From the NCBI GenBank assembly GCA_029582155.1, contig CM055895.1, positions 52,853,250 to 52,917,249 on the forward strand: DNA of 64,000 nt. Direction: 5' to 3'. The position numbers were made by a program, and so were the translations under genes. The notes under the pieces were generated by a model, which did not search any database, was not told the origin of the DNA, and worked only from the letters and a program-made list of their open reading frames with translations. Numbering within the stretch: position 1 is the stretch's first letter; each line of letters starts with the position of its first letter. This document shows, one piece after another, positions 44,680 through 54,814 of the stretch. The DNA comes from Panopea generosa. Its lineage: Eukaryota > Mollusca > Bivalvia > Adapedonta > Hiatellidae.

Positions 44680-46205
44680 TCTAAAAGAAAATTGCCCAAG
44701 TGAGAATTTAGAGATGAATGGCTTGAGAACAATTCATAGCTGCGTAATGAGCAGGCAAATATTATTTGTGACGTTTGTCGTTCAGAAGGAAAATACAACC
44801 CATTAAACAGTGGATGCACAAATTTCAGACATTCAACAATTTTACGGCACATTTCATCAGTGCAGTATAAGGCTGCATTAGAAGCAAGATCATTTCGATG
44901 TAACATGCAAAAACAAACACAGTCATTAATGTATAAAAAAATGAAGCAGTCATTGGAGCTCTACAAACTGTTTACCTCCCATATTACAGCAGATTTACAA
45001 GACGCAATTTCCAGTGTGCTAGATGATGAACTCGACTCCAAATTAGCCAGAAGTCCATACACTGCAATTCTATTGGATGACAGTTGTGACATGCCAGTTG
45101 CTAACTACATTTTAATATATGGAAGGACTATAACTTAGATTTTGACTTACAAACACACTTCATTATGCAATGTACAAATACCTGATGGTAGAACACCAAC
45201 AATGTATGATTCAGTCAAACCCTTGCAGCTCAAGATGTCCCATTAGGAAAGGTTCTAGTTATTGGTTCAGATGGAGTTTGAGTAATGGCGGGTGTCAAAA
45301 ACGGGTTTGTGGCTCTCGGAGGCAGGCATGACTCACCCTTTGTACTTGGTAAATAAAAGTTGATTTGATGGTGGTACAGATTAATATTTATCCAAATAAT
45401 ACATTATTATATTTAGTTATTGATAATGTAGCTATATATTTATTTGAACATTGTGCAATTTATCTTTAATATTAAATTTGATTATCATTTATGGTTAGCT
45501 CTTTGTTCCAGTCAGGCTGCTGAGAAGGTGCCTTACTTGAAGTTATATCAGCAGATCTTGTTGGATGCGATTCAAGAGGTCAGCCCTGCGTAGAGAGCAA
45601 CTCAAAGAAATTCAAACTGTTCTACAAGGCCCCGTTGATCCAGTATAAAGAGCTTACAGCATTAGGTGTTTTCTGAGTAATTTAATCCAAGAGATTGAGA
45701 GAAGATTTCCTGCAGTGGCCACAGAAGTTATCTCTTAACATACCCGTACTGAACACGAGTAGTCTGTCCCTGCTGTCAGAGAATGACAGTAAAGAATATG
45801 GAGTTACCCATTTGAAGGCTACTATTGATCATTATGGACAGGATGACAGTGGAAATCCTCCATTTGTTGATGCTCCAGAAACCTTGCTGGAATGGGACAG
45901 ATGTAAAGCCCTAGTTGTTCAACAGCAGTATCCTTGCCATACTGTTACATCTACAAAATCACCCAGATAGTTGACAAAACCTGAAGAAACTCAGCATGGT
46001 AGCAGTATTGGCACCACTTCAGACAGCAACTGTTGACTGACGGTTCAGTGTCCAAAATGACATAAAAGTTGCATCAAGAAATGGACTCTCTAGACTGGAT
46101 ACCTTTATGAAAAAATCACTTAGACAGGATATTGAGGACTATGATTACCAGGAAGCACTGGTGAAATGGAAGGTAGTGAAACAAAGAAAACTGTTTGCCA
46201 AATAG
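44680..46205 (+). pseudogene. hAT-type transposase pseudogene
   Basis: Starting SKRKLPK at 44680, one frame reads EFRDEWLENNS, then CDVCRSEGKYNPLNSG and HSTILRHISS, a Cys2-His2 TTF/BED-like zinc finger. 44860-45138 continues open (LARSPYTAILLDDSCDMP, a catalytic-region-like block). 45695-45970 is open again (ETLLEWDRCKALVV). From 46011 come APLQTATVD, a stop, then RFSVQNDIKVASRNGLSRLD, the hAT C-terminal dimerisation region. Stops at about 44701, 44735, 45136 and 46032 and several frameshifts break the gene. The stop in the last block (TGA for an expected CGA Arg) fits CpG decay. The closest vertebrate relatives would be C17orf113/ZMYM-like proteins; this is from memory. No terminal inverted repeats were found. 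Confidence 0.7.
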
Positions 46206-46583
46206 GACTGAGCGTGATACAGATTAATTGTTGGCTGCAGTAGGGTTGAACTGAATTGGTTATGACAGTTAAAGTTTAGTTCCAAGCATCATTTGATGTT
46301 AATCTGTCTCTTCTAGTTGTTGTAACTTGTTGAAGAGAAACATTTTAAAGTTGAATTGTTTTGAATTTGAAGTTATTTACTAAAGTTGCAGTTTTGATTT
46401 TGATATTTGTGTGAAACAAGAAATAAAACAATTTTAGTAAAATATGTCTTTTTTACCTCTACTTCTTCAAATTCATTAAGTTTTAGACTAGTCAACTTGT
46501 GACCAAAAGATTTTGAAAATGACCCCCAGGTTCTAGTCAGTGGGTCGTTAATGACCCCCAAAAAATTGGAGCTGGAGAAAACA

Positions 46584-46587
<4 letters not shown>
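46206..46587. other. No gene seen
   Basis: Downstream flank of the hAT pseudogene, AT-rich, with no feature I can support. Confidence 0.4.

Positions 46588-46614
<27 letters not shown>
46588..46614. repeat. (TA)n microsatellite
   Basis: About 13 TA repeats directly before SINE B3; the SINE may have inserted at its edge. Confidence 0.9.
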
Positions 46615-46615
<1 letters not shown>

Positions 46616-46848
46616 TAGGTTCCTCTGTTGCTAAGTGGTCTAGAGATAATTTAACTATCATCACTGCTAAAGTCGTTGGTTCGATTTCCGCTCACTCCAA
46701 AAATATTTATTTGAGAAAGTTTGCCAGTTATACTTGTTGAAAGACGGTGGAGGTGGATCTACTCAAATTTATTCTGAGGTCTTCCTCCAATATATATAAC
46801 CTGAAATGTGTTGAAAATGGTATTGAACCCCATTAAAAAAAAACACAA
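46616..46848 (+). mobile_element. SINE family B, copy B3
   Basis: Head GGTTCCTCTGTTGCTAAGTG ... AAGTCGTTGGTTCGATTTCC; body TTGAGAAAGTTTGCCAGTTA and CTTGTTGAAAGACGGTGG; tail ATAACCTGAAATGTGTTGAA, GGTATTGAACCCCATT then A-run. The B box GGTTCGATTTCC is the best preserved of the four copies. Confidence 0.8.
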
Positions 46849-47029
46849 AGATATATATGTATATGTTTTACAAACTATGTTCTGGTTTGTAAATATGAGA
46901 TTTGAAGTTCAATAGTGTCAATTATTTTTTATACCTGTGTAATAATTACGCTGGTTATTTCATATTTCTAAATGCCATCCTATGTAAGAAATTGGGCTAT
47001 AGGCCATAATTAATTCCTAGATTTTCATC

Positions 47030-47508
47030 ATTTTTTTTAGCTTGCCGGGACGAAGTCCAAGGAAAGCTATTGTCATGACCCCGTCGTCGGCAGCGTCGGT
47101 GGTGGAGGAGGCGTCTGTAGACACACAGGTTAAACTTTGAGTTTAGTTGCGTTTAAGTTTATTATATCTATGCAACCACTCATTGGATGTGAATGAACCT
47201 TCATGTGTGTTCACCATCATCAATGGAACACACAGAGACAAGAACCATAACTTTTGATTGCTTATTGGCACAGTTATGGCCCTTTTTGGACTTAGACATC
47301 CAGGTTAAACTTTGAGTTTAGTTGCGGTTAAGTTTAATATATCTATGCAACCACTCATTGGATGTGAATGAACCTTCACATGTGTCTTCACCATCATCAA
47401 TGGAACACACATAGACAAGAACCATTTTGCATTTTGGCACAGTTATGGCCCTTTTTGGACTTAGACACCCAGAGGCGAGCTTTGTTGTCTTCTGACAGCT
47501 CTTGTTTT
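47030..47508 (+). mobile_element. Tandem-unit element E, copy E3 (2 internal units)
   Basis: Begins TTTTTTTTAGCTTGCCGGGA and ends GAGGCGAGCTTTGTTGTC then CTGACAGCTCTTGTTTT. Two tandem units, so E1, E2 and E3 carry about 3, 4 and 2 units. The last unit stops abruptly at ACACCCAGAGGCGAGC, so the right end was joined mid-unit. Confidence 0.8.
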
Positions 47509-48084
47509 TAATGACAATGGGGAACCATCATATGCCAATGCAGCACTGATTCTAATTTATTGGAAGTCCCTGCTGGTAATGAAACATACCTGCAGTAAAA
47601 CCTAGTATTGACATCAACACCTGCTGACATGTATCACTCTCATCATGTTTAAACACCCACACAGTCCTAGCTTATTAGGCAAAATCAGATTGTATTATAA
47701 TATTGTTTTACTACAAGTTTTCTGTGAAATTACCTGGTCTTTTATTAGTTTTCATTATTTATCCATTTCAGTTCATTATTGTAAGCCAATTCAAAAACCA
47801 ATTGAACAAAACATCCGTACAACGTCACTACAGTCATAAGGTAAGTTTTGTTTCTTTGATATTTTATGATAAAAGTAATTTTTTTTACATCTGTTGTTCA
47901 TCTGTCTGTTTCTTTATTTTTGTTTGTTTGTCTGTACAGTCATTCGTGCATGTGTCTATCTATGAAATGGAAAGTATCTGTATTTAATTGTGTTCCCTCC
48001 TGGGCATATGTCTCTCCATCCTTCTGTCCGTCTGCCTGTCCTTCCATCCATCACAAAATTTTGTGTCTGCTTCATATCGTGTAA
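47509..48084. other. No gene seen
   Basis: Overlapping hydrophobic plus-strand frames (47645-48084) are rich in Phe, Ser and Val through T-rich composition, with TTTG/GTCT repeats around 47900-47960 and 48010-48040. No domain is recognisable. Confidence 0.45.
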
Positions 48085-48450
48085 TGTCTACAGATCGTGT
48101 GACTTGTAAACAATCTTATAACATCCACAGATCATGTGACTTGTAAACAATCTGATAATGTCCACAGATCATGTGACTTGTGAACCATCTTATTATGTCA
48201 ACAGATCATGTGACTTGTAAAAAATCTTATAATGTCCACTGATCCTGTGACTTGTAAACAATTTTATAACGTCCACAGGTCATGTGACTTTTAAACAATC
48301 TTATAATGTCCACAGATCATGTGACTTGTAAACAATCTTATTTATCCACAGATCATGTGACTTGTAAACAATCTTATAATGTCCACAGGTCATTTGACTT
48401 GTAAACAATCTTATAGCGTCCACAGATCATGTGACTTGTAAACAATTTTG
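48085..48450. repeat. Minisatellite, ~37-bp unit
   Basis: About ten copies of ACAGATCATGTGACTTGTAA then ACAATCTTATAATGTCC. Directly downstream (48483-48532) is a separate two-copy 24-bp repeat containing GGACGTCCCAAACA. Confidence 0.9.
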
Positions 48451-48539
48451 TCAGCATAATTATGTGCCTCTATTCAGTCCAGTCAGGACGTCCCAAACAG
48501 TATCATGTAGGACGTCCCAAACAATATCATGTAGGATGT

Positions 48540-49055
48540 ATGTTCCTTTATAAACAGTTCATTGATTATCACACACAGCATTATGTCACATACAGTACAA
48601 TGTCAAATAAAATATACATTTCCTGTCGTACGAACATCATGTGACCAGACGGAATGTCACATGACCACCACTAAATCCTAGCATTTTCTACCACTTATGG
48701 ATAATATGGCCAGCATGATGTCTGAGGAGGACAATCATTGGATGAACTAGACGGAGTAATCAAACTATCGATCATAAAACCCTGGAATCGCCAGCTATAT
48801 CATTTTTTTCATATTTTCTAGAGTGGAATTTGTTGGGACGACCATCAGAATGCATTGCTAACTTTGTTAAATAATATGTTGTTGCTAAAAGAGTTGATGG
48901 AGTTTTGAACAGAATGGAATGCTTGAGGAAGAAAAAAAAAAACATGAGTAAAATCTTTATATCGGTGATGAATATTGACATCTTCTCCATTCATATATAG
49001 ACTATCCCTTGTGACTTTCAAACAAGCAGATATAATTTGAAAAGCTGCTGATTAC
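48540..49055. other. No gene seen
   Basis: Unique-looking sequence. The minus-strand frame at 48772-48990 has a run of Phe from a poly-A tract and no motif. Confidence 0.4.
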
Positions 49056-50785
49056 TGATAAGTGAGATTTCTGGTGATAGGGATGGGTGTGGATTTACTA
49101 CAATAGATGAGGTTTCTGGTGATAGGGATGGGATGTGGATTACTAAGTTAGGTGAGGTTTCTAGTGATAGGGATGGGTGTGGATTACTATGATAAGTGAG
49201 ATTTCTGGTGATAGGGATGGGTGTGGATTACTAAGTTAGGTGAGGTTTCTGGTGATAGGGATGGGTGTGGATTTACTACAATAGGGATGGGTGTGGATTT
49301 ACTACAATAGCTGAGGTTTCTGGTGATAGGGATAGGATGTGGATTACTAAGTTAGGTGAGGTTTCTGGTGATAGGGATGGGTGTGGATTACTATGATAAG
49401 TGAGGTTTCTGGTGATGGGGATGGGTGTGGATTACTACAATAGCTGAGGTTTCTGGTGATAGGGATGGGATGTGGATTACTAAGTTAGGTGAGGTTTCTG
49501 GTGATAGGGATGGGTGTGGATTACTATGATAAGTGAGATTTCTAGTGATAGGGATAGGTGTGGATTACTACAATAGCTGAGGTTTCTGGTGATAGGGATG
49601 GCATGTGGATTACTAAGATAGGTGAGGTTGCTAGTGATAGGGATGGGCTGTGGATTACTACAATAGGTGAGGTTTCTGGTGATAGGGATGTGGATTACTA
49701 AGGTGAAGTTTCTGGTGATAGGGATGGGTGTGGATTAATACAATAGGTGAGGTTTCTGGTGATAGAGATGGGATGTGGATTACTAAGTTAGGTGAGGTTT
49801 CTGGTGATAGGGATGGGATGTGGATTACTAAGTTAGATGAGGTTTCTGGTGATAGGGATTGTTGTGGATTACTACAATAGGTGAGGTTTCTGGTGATAGG
49901 GATTGTATGTGGATTACTAAGTTAGATGAGGTTTCTGGTGATAGGGATTGGTGTGGATTACTGCAATTGGTGAGGTTGCTGGTGATACAGATGGGTGTGG
50001 ATTACTACAATAGACGAGGTTTCTGGTGATAGGAATGGGGTGTTGATTACTATGATAAGTGAAATTTCTGGTGATAGGGATGGTTGTAGATTACAGCGAT
50101 AGATGAGGTATCTGGTGATAGGGATGGGTGTGAAACACTTAGATAGGTGAGATTTCTGGTGATAGAGATGGGTGTAAATTACTATGATAGGTGATGTCGA
50201 TGGTGATAGGGATGGGTTTGGATTACTTTGATATGGATGGGTTTGGATTACTTAAATAGGTGAGGTTTATGGTGATAGAGACGGGTGTTAATTACTATGA
50301 TAGGTGATATTGATAAGAATGGGTGTGGATTACTTTGATAGGTAATGTTGATGGTGATAGGGTTAGGTGTGGATTACTGATAGATGTGGTTTCTGGTGGT
50401 AGGGATAGGTGTTGAATACTATGATAGGTCAGGTTTCTGGTGATAGGGATGGATGTGGATTTCTATGATAGGTGCAATTTCTGGTGATAAGGATGGGTGT
50501 TGATTACTAAGGTGACGTTTCTGGTGATAGGGGTGTTTGTGGATTACTAAGATAGGTTAAGTTTCTAGTGATAGGGATGGAATATGGATTACTATGATAG
50601 GTGACGTGTTGGGTAATAGGGATGGGATGTAGATTACTACATTAGGTTAGGTTTCTGGTGATAGGGATGGCTGTGGATTACTATGATAGGTGAGGTTTCT
50701 TGTGATATGGATGTGGATTACTATGATAGATGAGGTTTCTGGTGAAAGGAATGGGTGTGGATTACTAAGGTAGGTGATGTTTCAT
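49056..50785. repeat. Minisatellite, 44-45 bp unit
   Basis: About 38 copies of GGTGAGGTTTCTGGTGATAG then GGATGGGTGTGGATTACTAC and AATA. Variants end in TAAGTTA or TATGATA. In 49100-49520 the three variants cycle, giving a higher-order pattern of about 130 bp; copies right of 50030 are more diverged. Confidence 0.95.
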
Positions 50786-50867
50786 TTCTCATTAATGGCA
50801 GTGTGTTTTAGGGCATTTTACACACATTTCATACAAAACATTTGCCCAAATTTGCAAAATGTAGGCT

Positions 50868-50915
50868 GCCTTAGGGAGGGGGGACATTTAGGGGGGGGGA
50901 GAGGAATAGGGTATA
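50868..50915 (+). repeat. G-rich tract with quadruplex potential
   Basis: AGGGAGGGGGGACATTTAGG then GGGGGGGAGAGG supplies at least four G-runs within 40 bp. Structural potential only. Confidence 0.5.
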
Positions 50916-51094
50916 TGGTAAAAATTATGTCTATGCTGTGAGAATCTTCCTGTTGTCAAGGCGAGATAATTGTTCAGTAAAACAATACCTTGCGATATAT
51001 CTGCTTATCGCAGAAAATGGTTGATTATAATATTTAACAAAACTATTTTACCTTTTAATTCACTATAAATTTGATCTTCTTGCAGCATAAACTG

Positions 51095-51572
51095 TTAAAG
51101 GGATTATATTGGCATATAACCGTCAATTCCCTCTCCTTAATACACACGCCCAGCAAGAATATACCTTATAACTTAGAGATATACGCGTTTTAAGTGTCTA
51201 ATTGCATTGCCTCTTTATTACAAACATTGGGTTTCTGAAGCCACGTTCTTGTTTTTGTTTATGTTCACAATTTTCAACGACCCGCTTTCGGGTTTCCGAT
51301 CACTCGTCAAATAACATCGTGAAAACTAGTTCTCAATCTCGTTTTTCGAGGCTTTGTTCGGAAAGTTTACGGAGTACAATGTCAACATTGCGCAATACTT
51401 TATTGCGGGACGTATTAAAGTTTTGGCCAATATTCACTTACTGTTAATTTGATAACTTTCAAGTAAATAAAGGTTATACGTCAATACATTAGCATTATTT
51501 TGTGCACACTACATACAGGAAAAGTCTGGATTAACAGCGTGTTTGTGTTACTTGCCAATATAATCCCTTTAA
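51095..51572. mobile_element. TTAA-type MITE family J with perfect 16-bp ends
   Basis: TTAA (51095-51098) then AGGGATTATATTGGCA; right end TGCCAATATAATCCCT then TTAA (51569-51572). The 16-bp inverted repeats match perfectly. The first 10 bp also match family K ends, so J and K may use the same transposase, probably piggyBac-like. The interior is less AT-rich than the surroundings and has an 81-codon frame at 51202-51447 without motifs. Confidence 0.85.
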
Positions 51573-51974
51573 TAGTTATTGGTCCTAGCTTGAATTCAAT
51601 GTTAATTATTTTACTGATAGTCTTAAAAGATTTTGTTCCAATATATCATGACTATAATTATAATTATACTCGCTGACAACATATTATCAAAAGGATATTT
51701 ATTTAAACATACCAATATAATAAGTGAAACCTGTCTAAAGCTGCCAGTCAAGGGAATTAGCAAAAGTGGCCTTTTAACACAGGTTGTTGCATAATACAGG
51801 TTATTTTGCTCTTTAAGCATATAAATAGGAAATAAGACAATGTGGCTGCCTAAGACAAGTGGTTGCTTAATAGAGGTGACCACTTACACAGGTTTGACTG
51901 TTTATTGAATAAGGATTTCCTAGCTTGGGCTACACCCCTAGGTGTCCCACTTAACATAGTTTGAAAATATATGA
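51573..51974. other. No gene seen
   Basis: 51730-51900 reads CCTGTCTAAAGCTGCCAGTC and ACAGGTTTGACTGTTTATTG, possibly a decayed short element. Not defined further. Confidence 0.35.
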
Positions 51975-52300
51975 ATTACATGATTTTATTTTGATTTTCC
52001 TTTGATCCGCTATACGTTGTAAAAATTGTTTCATCTTAGAATGAGTCCGAATGACAAGCAGTAGTTAGTGCTGTTTATTTTTAGAATGTGGATTTCATAT
52101 CAAGTTTACATCTCCAATTTAAATATCGATTTTGTCACATTTTGGTGGTTTTGACAAATCAAACCATTCGGATTTTATTTACTAATAATAATGAGATGCT
52201 TTTTATTCATTTTAATAATTATTTTATACATTTTTCCAAGACATTTTATATCTTTGTTCGTGACATACTACCTTTAAAAACTGGCGACGAAATTGGACTG
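51975..52300 (-). mobile_element. TTAA-type MITE family K, copy K4 (inverted, truncated)
   Basis: The reverse complement of K sequence: TTTGATTTTCCTTTGATCCG, TGTTTCATCTTAGAATGAGT and GTCACATTTTGGTGGTTTTG. Both TTAA ends are missing. The open frame at 52088-52336 is MITE sequence; the related minus frame in K5 (61442-61233) shares its residues for that reason. Confidence 0.65.
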
Positions 52301-52654
52301 AAATACAACTCTGATCACAGTTGTGGAATTCAGTAAGAATTCAACGATATTTAGTAAAAGGAGAGCCGTAGGGATTCTCTTCTGATGGTGAAATTAATGG
52401 CGGACCATCAAATGATTTATGTTTCAAATAACTTCGACCTACATTTTTTACAGCTATCTACCTGTAATTTGCATAAGTTAACTGCTTTATTTTCCCATAA
52501 GTGCCGAGTAGAGGTTCACCTTATTTGCATATTTTATACTTAGGAAGTCAGACTGCCACATAAAGTAGATACAACCGATGATGATAGTATGGGTTATTAA
52601 AAAAGAAAGTGGATCAACTGAAATTTGTCATGAATTATTTATTATTAGAATGGA

Positions 52655-52822
52655 ATGGGGTTTAATGCTATTTTCAACACATTTTCATTGATGAAGGAAG
52701 ACCGTCCTTATGTATGTAACTGGCAGACTTTCTCATGTAAGTTTTTGGAGAGAGCTGGACTTGAACTTATGACTTAAGTCGTGACAGGTAAATGATCTTG
52801 CGGTGGTACCAAGGAGGACCCA
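52655..52822 (-). mobile_element. SINE family B, copy B4 (inverted)
   Basis: On the plus strand ATGGGGTTTAATGCTATTTT, then AACACATTTTCATTGATGAA, GGCAGACTTTCTCATGTAAG and TACCAAGGAGGACC. This is the reverse complement of the SINE B tail, body and head. Part of the body (the TATAACCTG and TCTGAGG segments) is deleted. Confidence 0.7.
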
Positions 52823-52829
52823 TATTTAT

Positions 52830-53045
52830 TTAACCCTTTACTTCATATAGATGCTTTTGAACACCTAATATAGAAAGCTTTTGAATTATTGGGTGAATTA
52901 TAATGATATTAACTGACAGAGTGGAAAACAGTGCAGGAAGTGCTCAGATTGCTCGTTACGAGCAATCTGAACTCTTCCTGCACTGTTTTCAAAGGCCTTC
53001 TGTGATTGGTGCAGGAAAACGCGGTGCTATGGAGTAAAGGGTTAA
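52830..53045. mobile_element. Hairpin MITE family L, copy L1
   Basis: TTAA (52830-52833) then CCCTTTACTTCATATAG; right end CTATGGAGTAAAGGG then TTAA (53042-53045). Contains a 65-bp near-perfect palindrome at 52925-52989. The left edge lies eight bases from SINE B4. Non-coding. Confidence 0.85.
52925..52989. repeat. 65-bp near-perfect hairpin in L1
   Basis: Arms start AAAACAGTGCAGGAAG and end CTTCCTGCACTGTTTT, with TCAGATTGCTCG / CGAGCAATCTGA inside. Only a 3-bp bulge (TGC against ACT) and a minimal loop break the pairing. If transcribed it would fold into a stem of ~31 bp. Confidence 0.85.
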
Positions 53046-53675
53046 AGCTGATTTGACTAAATTGGCATTAGTTGTGTAACTCTGTTGTATTTGTCGTAAC
53101 CAGATTGGTATTGTCTAATCTGTAATTGAGTAGAATATTGTCATCAAATTTTATTTTTTTGATGCCATTCTGTATGTATGGCCAGTTAATACAGTAGACA
53201 ATCAAAGTATGGTTTACAGAAGAGTGACCATTTGATTATGTCAGCAGTGAGGGCAAAAGGCATTTAGCAGGGCCTTTACCAACTATGTGTCCTTGCAGGC
53301 CAGGGCCTTTACCTAGGCTTTGCATAGGAAAAAGTCGAAAGTCCCTGCCATGACCAGACCTGGGAAGGGCAGGGGTTACAATTGACTGGTGCATTATTTG
53401 TTATGATAAGCCAATGGAAACCAGCTTATCAGCCTTTCGTGTTACAAATAACTTTCTTTAAAAAGTTTGAGTTGTCAGTCATTCATTTGATACAGTTTTC
53501 AATTACCGGTATGACAGTACATACATATAACTATATCAGCTGATCTGAATTGACCAGTCCTGGGTAAGAATAGGTAAAAGCAAACAGCGGTATTACTGTC
53601 ATTCTGGTGCAACATACATGGATTTTACTTACTTGTCATGCAAGGCGTAGTATGACACCATAGCAAACACCTAGT
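53046..53675. other. No gene seen
   Basis: CAGGGCCTTTACC occurs twice (53269 and 53302). Nothing else supported. Confidence 0.4.
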
Positions 53676-54098
53676 GATGTCATGATCTATGCACATATTC
53701 TCAAACTTTGAGTTATGTGATAATCTATGCATATGTTCTCAAACACTGAACTATTTGGCACATGTTCCCAAACAGAGTTGTATGACGATCTATGCAAATG
53801 TTCTCAAACATTGAGTTATGTGATGATCTATGCACATGTTCTCAAACACTGAGCTATGTGATGATCTATGCACATGTTCTCAAACACTGAGCTATGTGAC
53901 GATCTACACACATGTTCTCAAACACTGAGCTATGTGACGATTTATGCACACGTTCTCAAACACTGAGCTATGTGACGATTTACGCACACGTTCTCAAACA
54001 CTGAGCTATGTGACGATCTATGCACACGTTCTCAAACACTGAGCTATGTGACGATTTATGCACACATTCTCAAACACTGAGCTATGTGATGCTCTACC
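53676..54098. repeat. Minisatellite, 38-bp unit
   Basis: About eleven copies of GAGCTATGTGACGATCTATG then CACACGTTCTCAAACACT. The first two or three copies are diverged and partly deleted. Confidence 0.9.
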
Positions 54099-54814
54099 AC
54101 CAGACCACGAATTGGACCTAGTGACGTCAGGATCTTTGTACCAGTTCTCAAAGATTAAGTGATGTCACCTTCTCAAACACCTAGTGTTCACTTAATTCAG
54201 ATAGCAGCATAACTTTCTTTACAAATTTTTTTTTCTGTTGATTTTTTTTCTGCAACAATCTGATGGGTTATCTGCCAGTTCATGTTGTAGATATTTCTAA
54301 GTTGTTACAGAGGTTATAGCCGGAAGTTAATAGCTTTAGAGATAGCACAGAGTGTAGCTTTGTTCCTCTTGTTTTAAGTAAAAAAAAATATGTTGCTATA
54401 AAAGAGATAAAGATTAAATAATGGGATAAGCATAATCTTATGAAAGTCTTGTTAATATCTGGTTTCCATGGAATTAGTCAGCAACTATATCAATCAAATG
54501 AATTTAAAAATTTTAGAACTTGTTTCTTAGAATCTTTCTTTCTAACGCCTGGAAATAGTTATTTCTGTATGAACCTATATTCCTCAGATTTTATACAAAA
54601 ATAAAGTAATAATTTTGTCTAACATCAGAATTGGGCTTTTTAAAACCATTGTTGTTTTTATTTTCCACATCTAATCTTGTATCTAGTTACATAATTGTGT
54701 ATTTTATAAACATATCTTACTATGTTTTTCCATGGCCTGAATACCTCTACCAAAGTTCGTTGCATGATCTTTTCTAGAAAAATGTCATAAATATTAGGAG
54801 TGTAATAAAAAAGT
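54099..54814. other. No gene; a possible element end
   Basis: 54330-54377 reads TAGCACAGAGTGTAGCTTTG then TTCCTCTTGTTTTA, matching the CTCTTGTTT end of the tandem-unit elements. This may be the right end of a lost copy. Otherwise nothing supported. Confidence 0.35.

Noticed and set aside
47645-48084. Small membrane proteins
   Set aside because: Overlapping hydrophobic frames from T-rich sequence; no consistent frame or splice context.
51202-51447. 81-residue frame as a gene
   Set aside because: Lies inside MITE J between its inverted ends and has no domain.
52088-52336. Conserved small protein also seen at 61233-61442
   Set aside because: Both are copies of MITE K, so the similarity is of DNA, and stops differ.
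53676-54098. CRISPR array
   Set aside because: Continuous 38-bp tandem repeat with no spacers.
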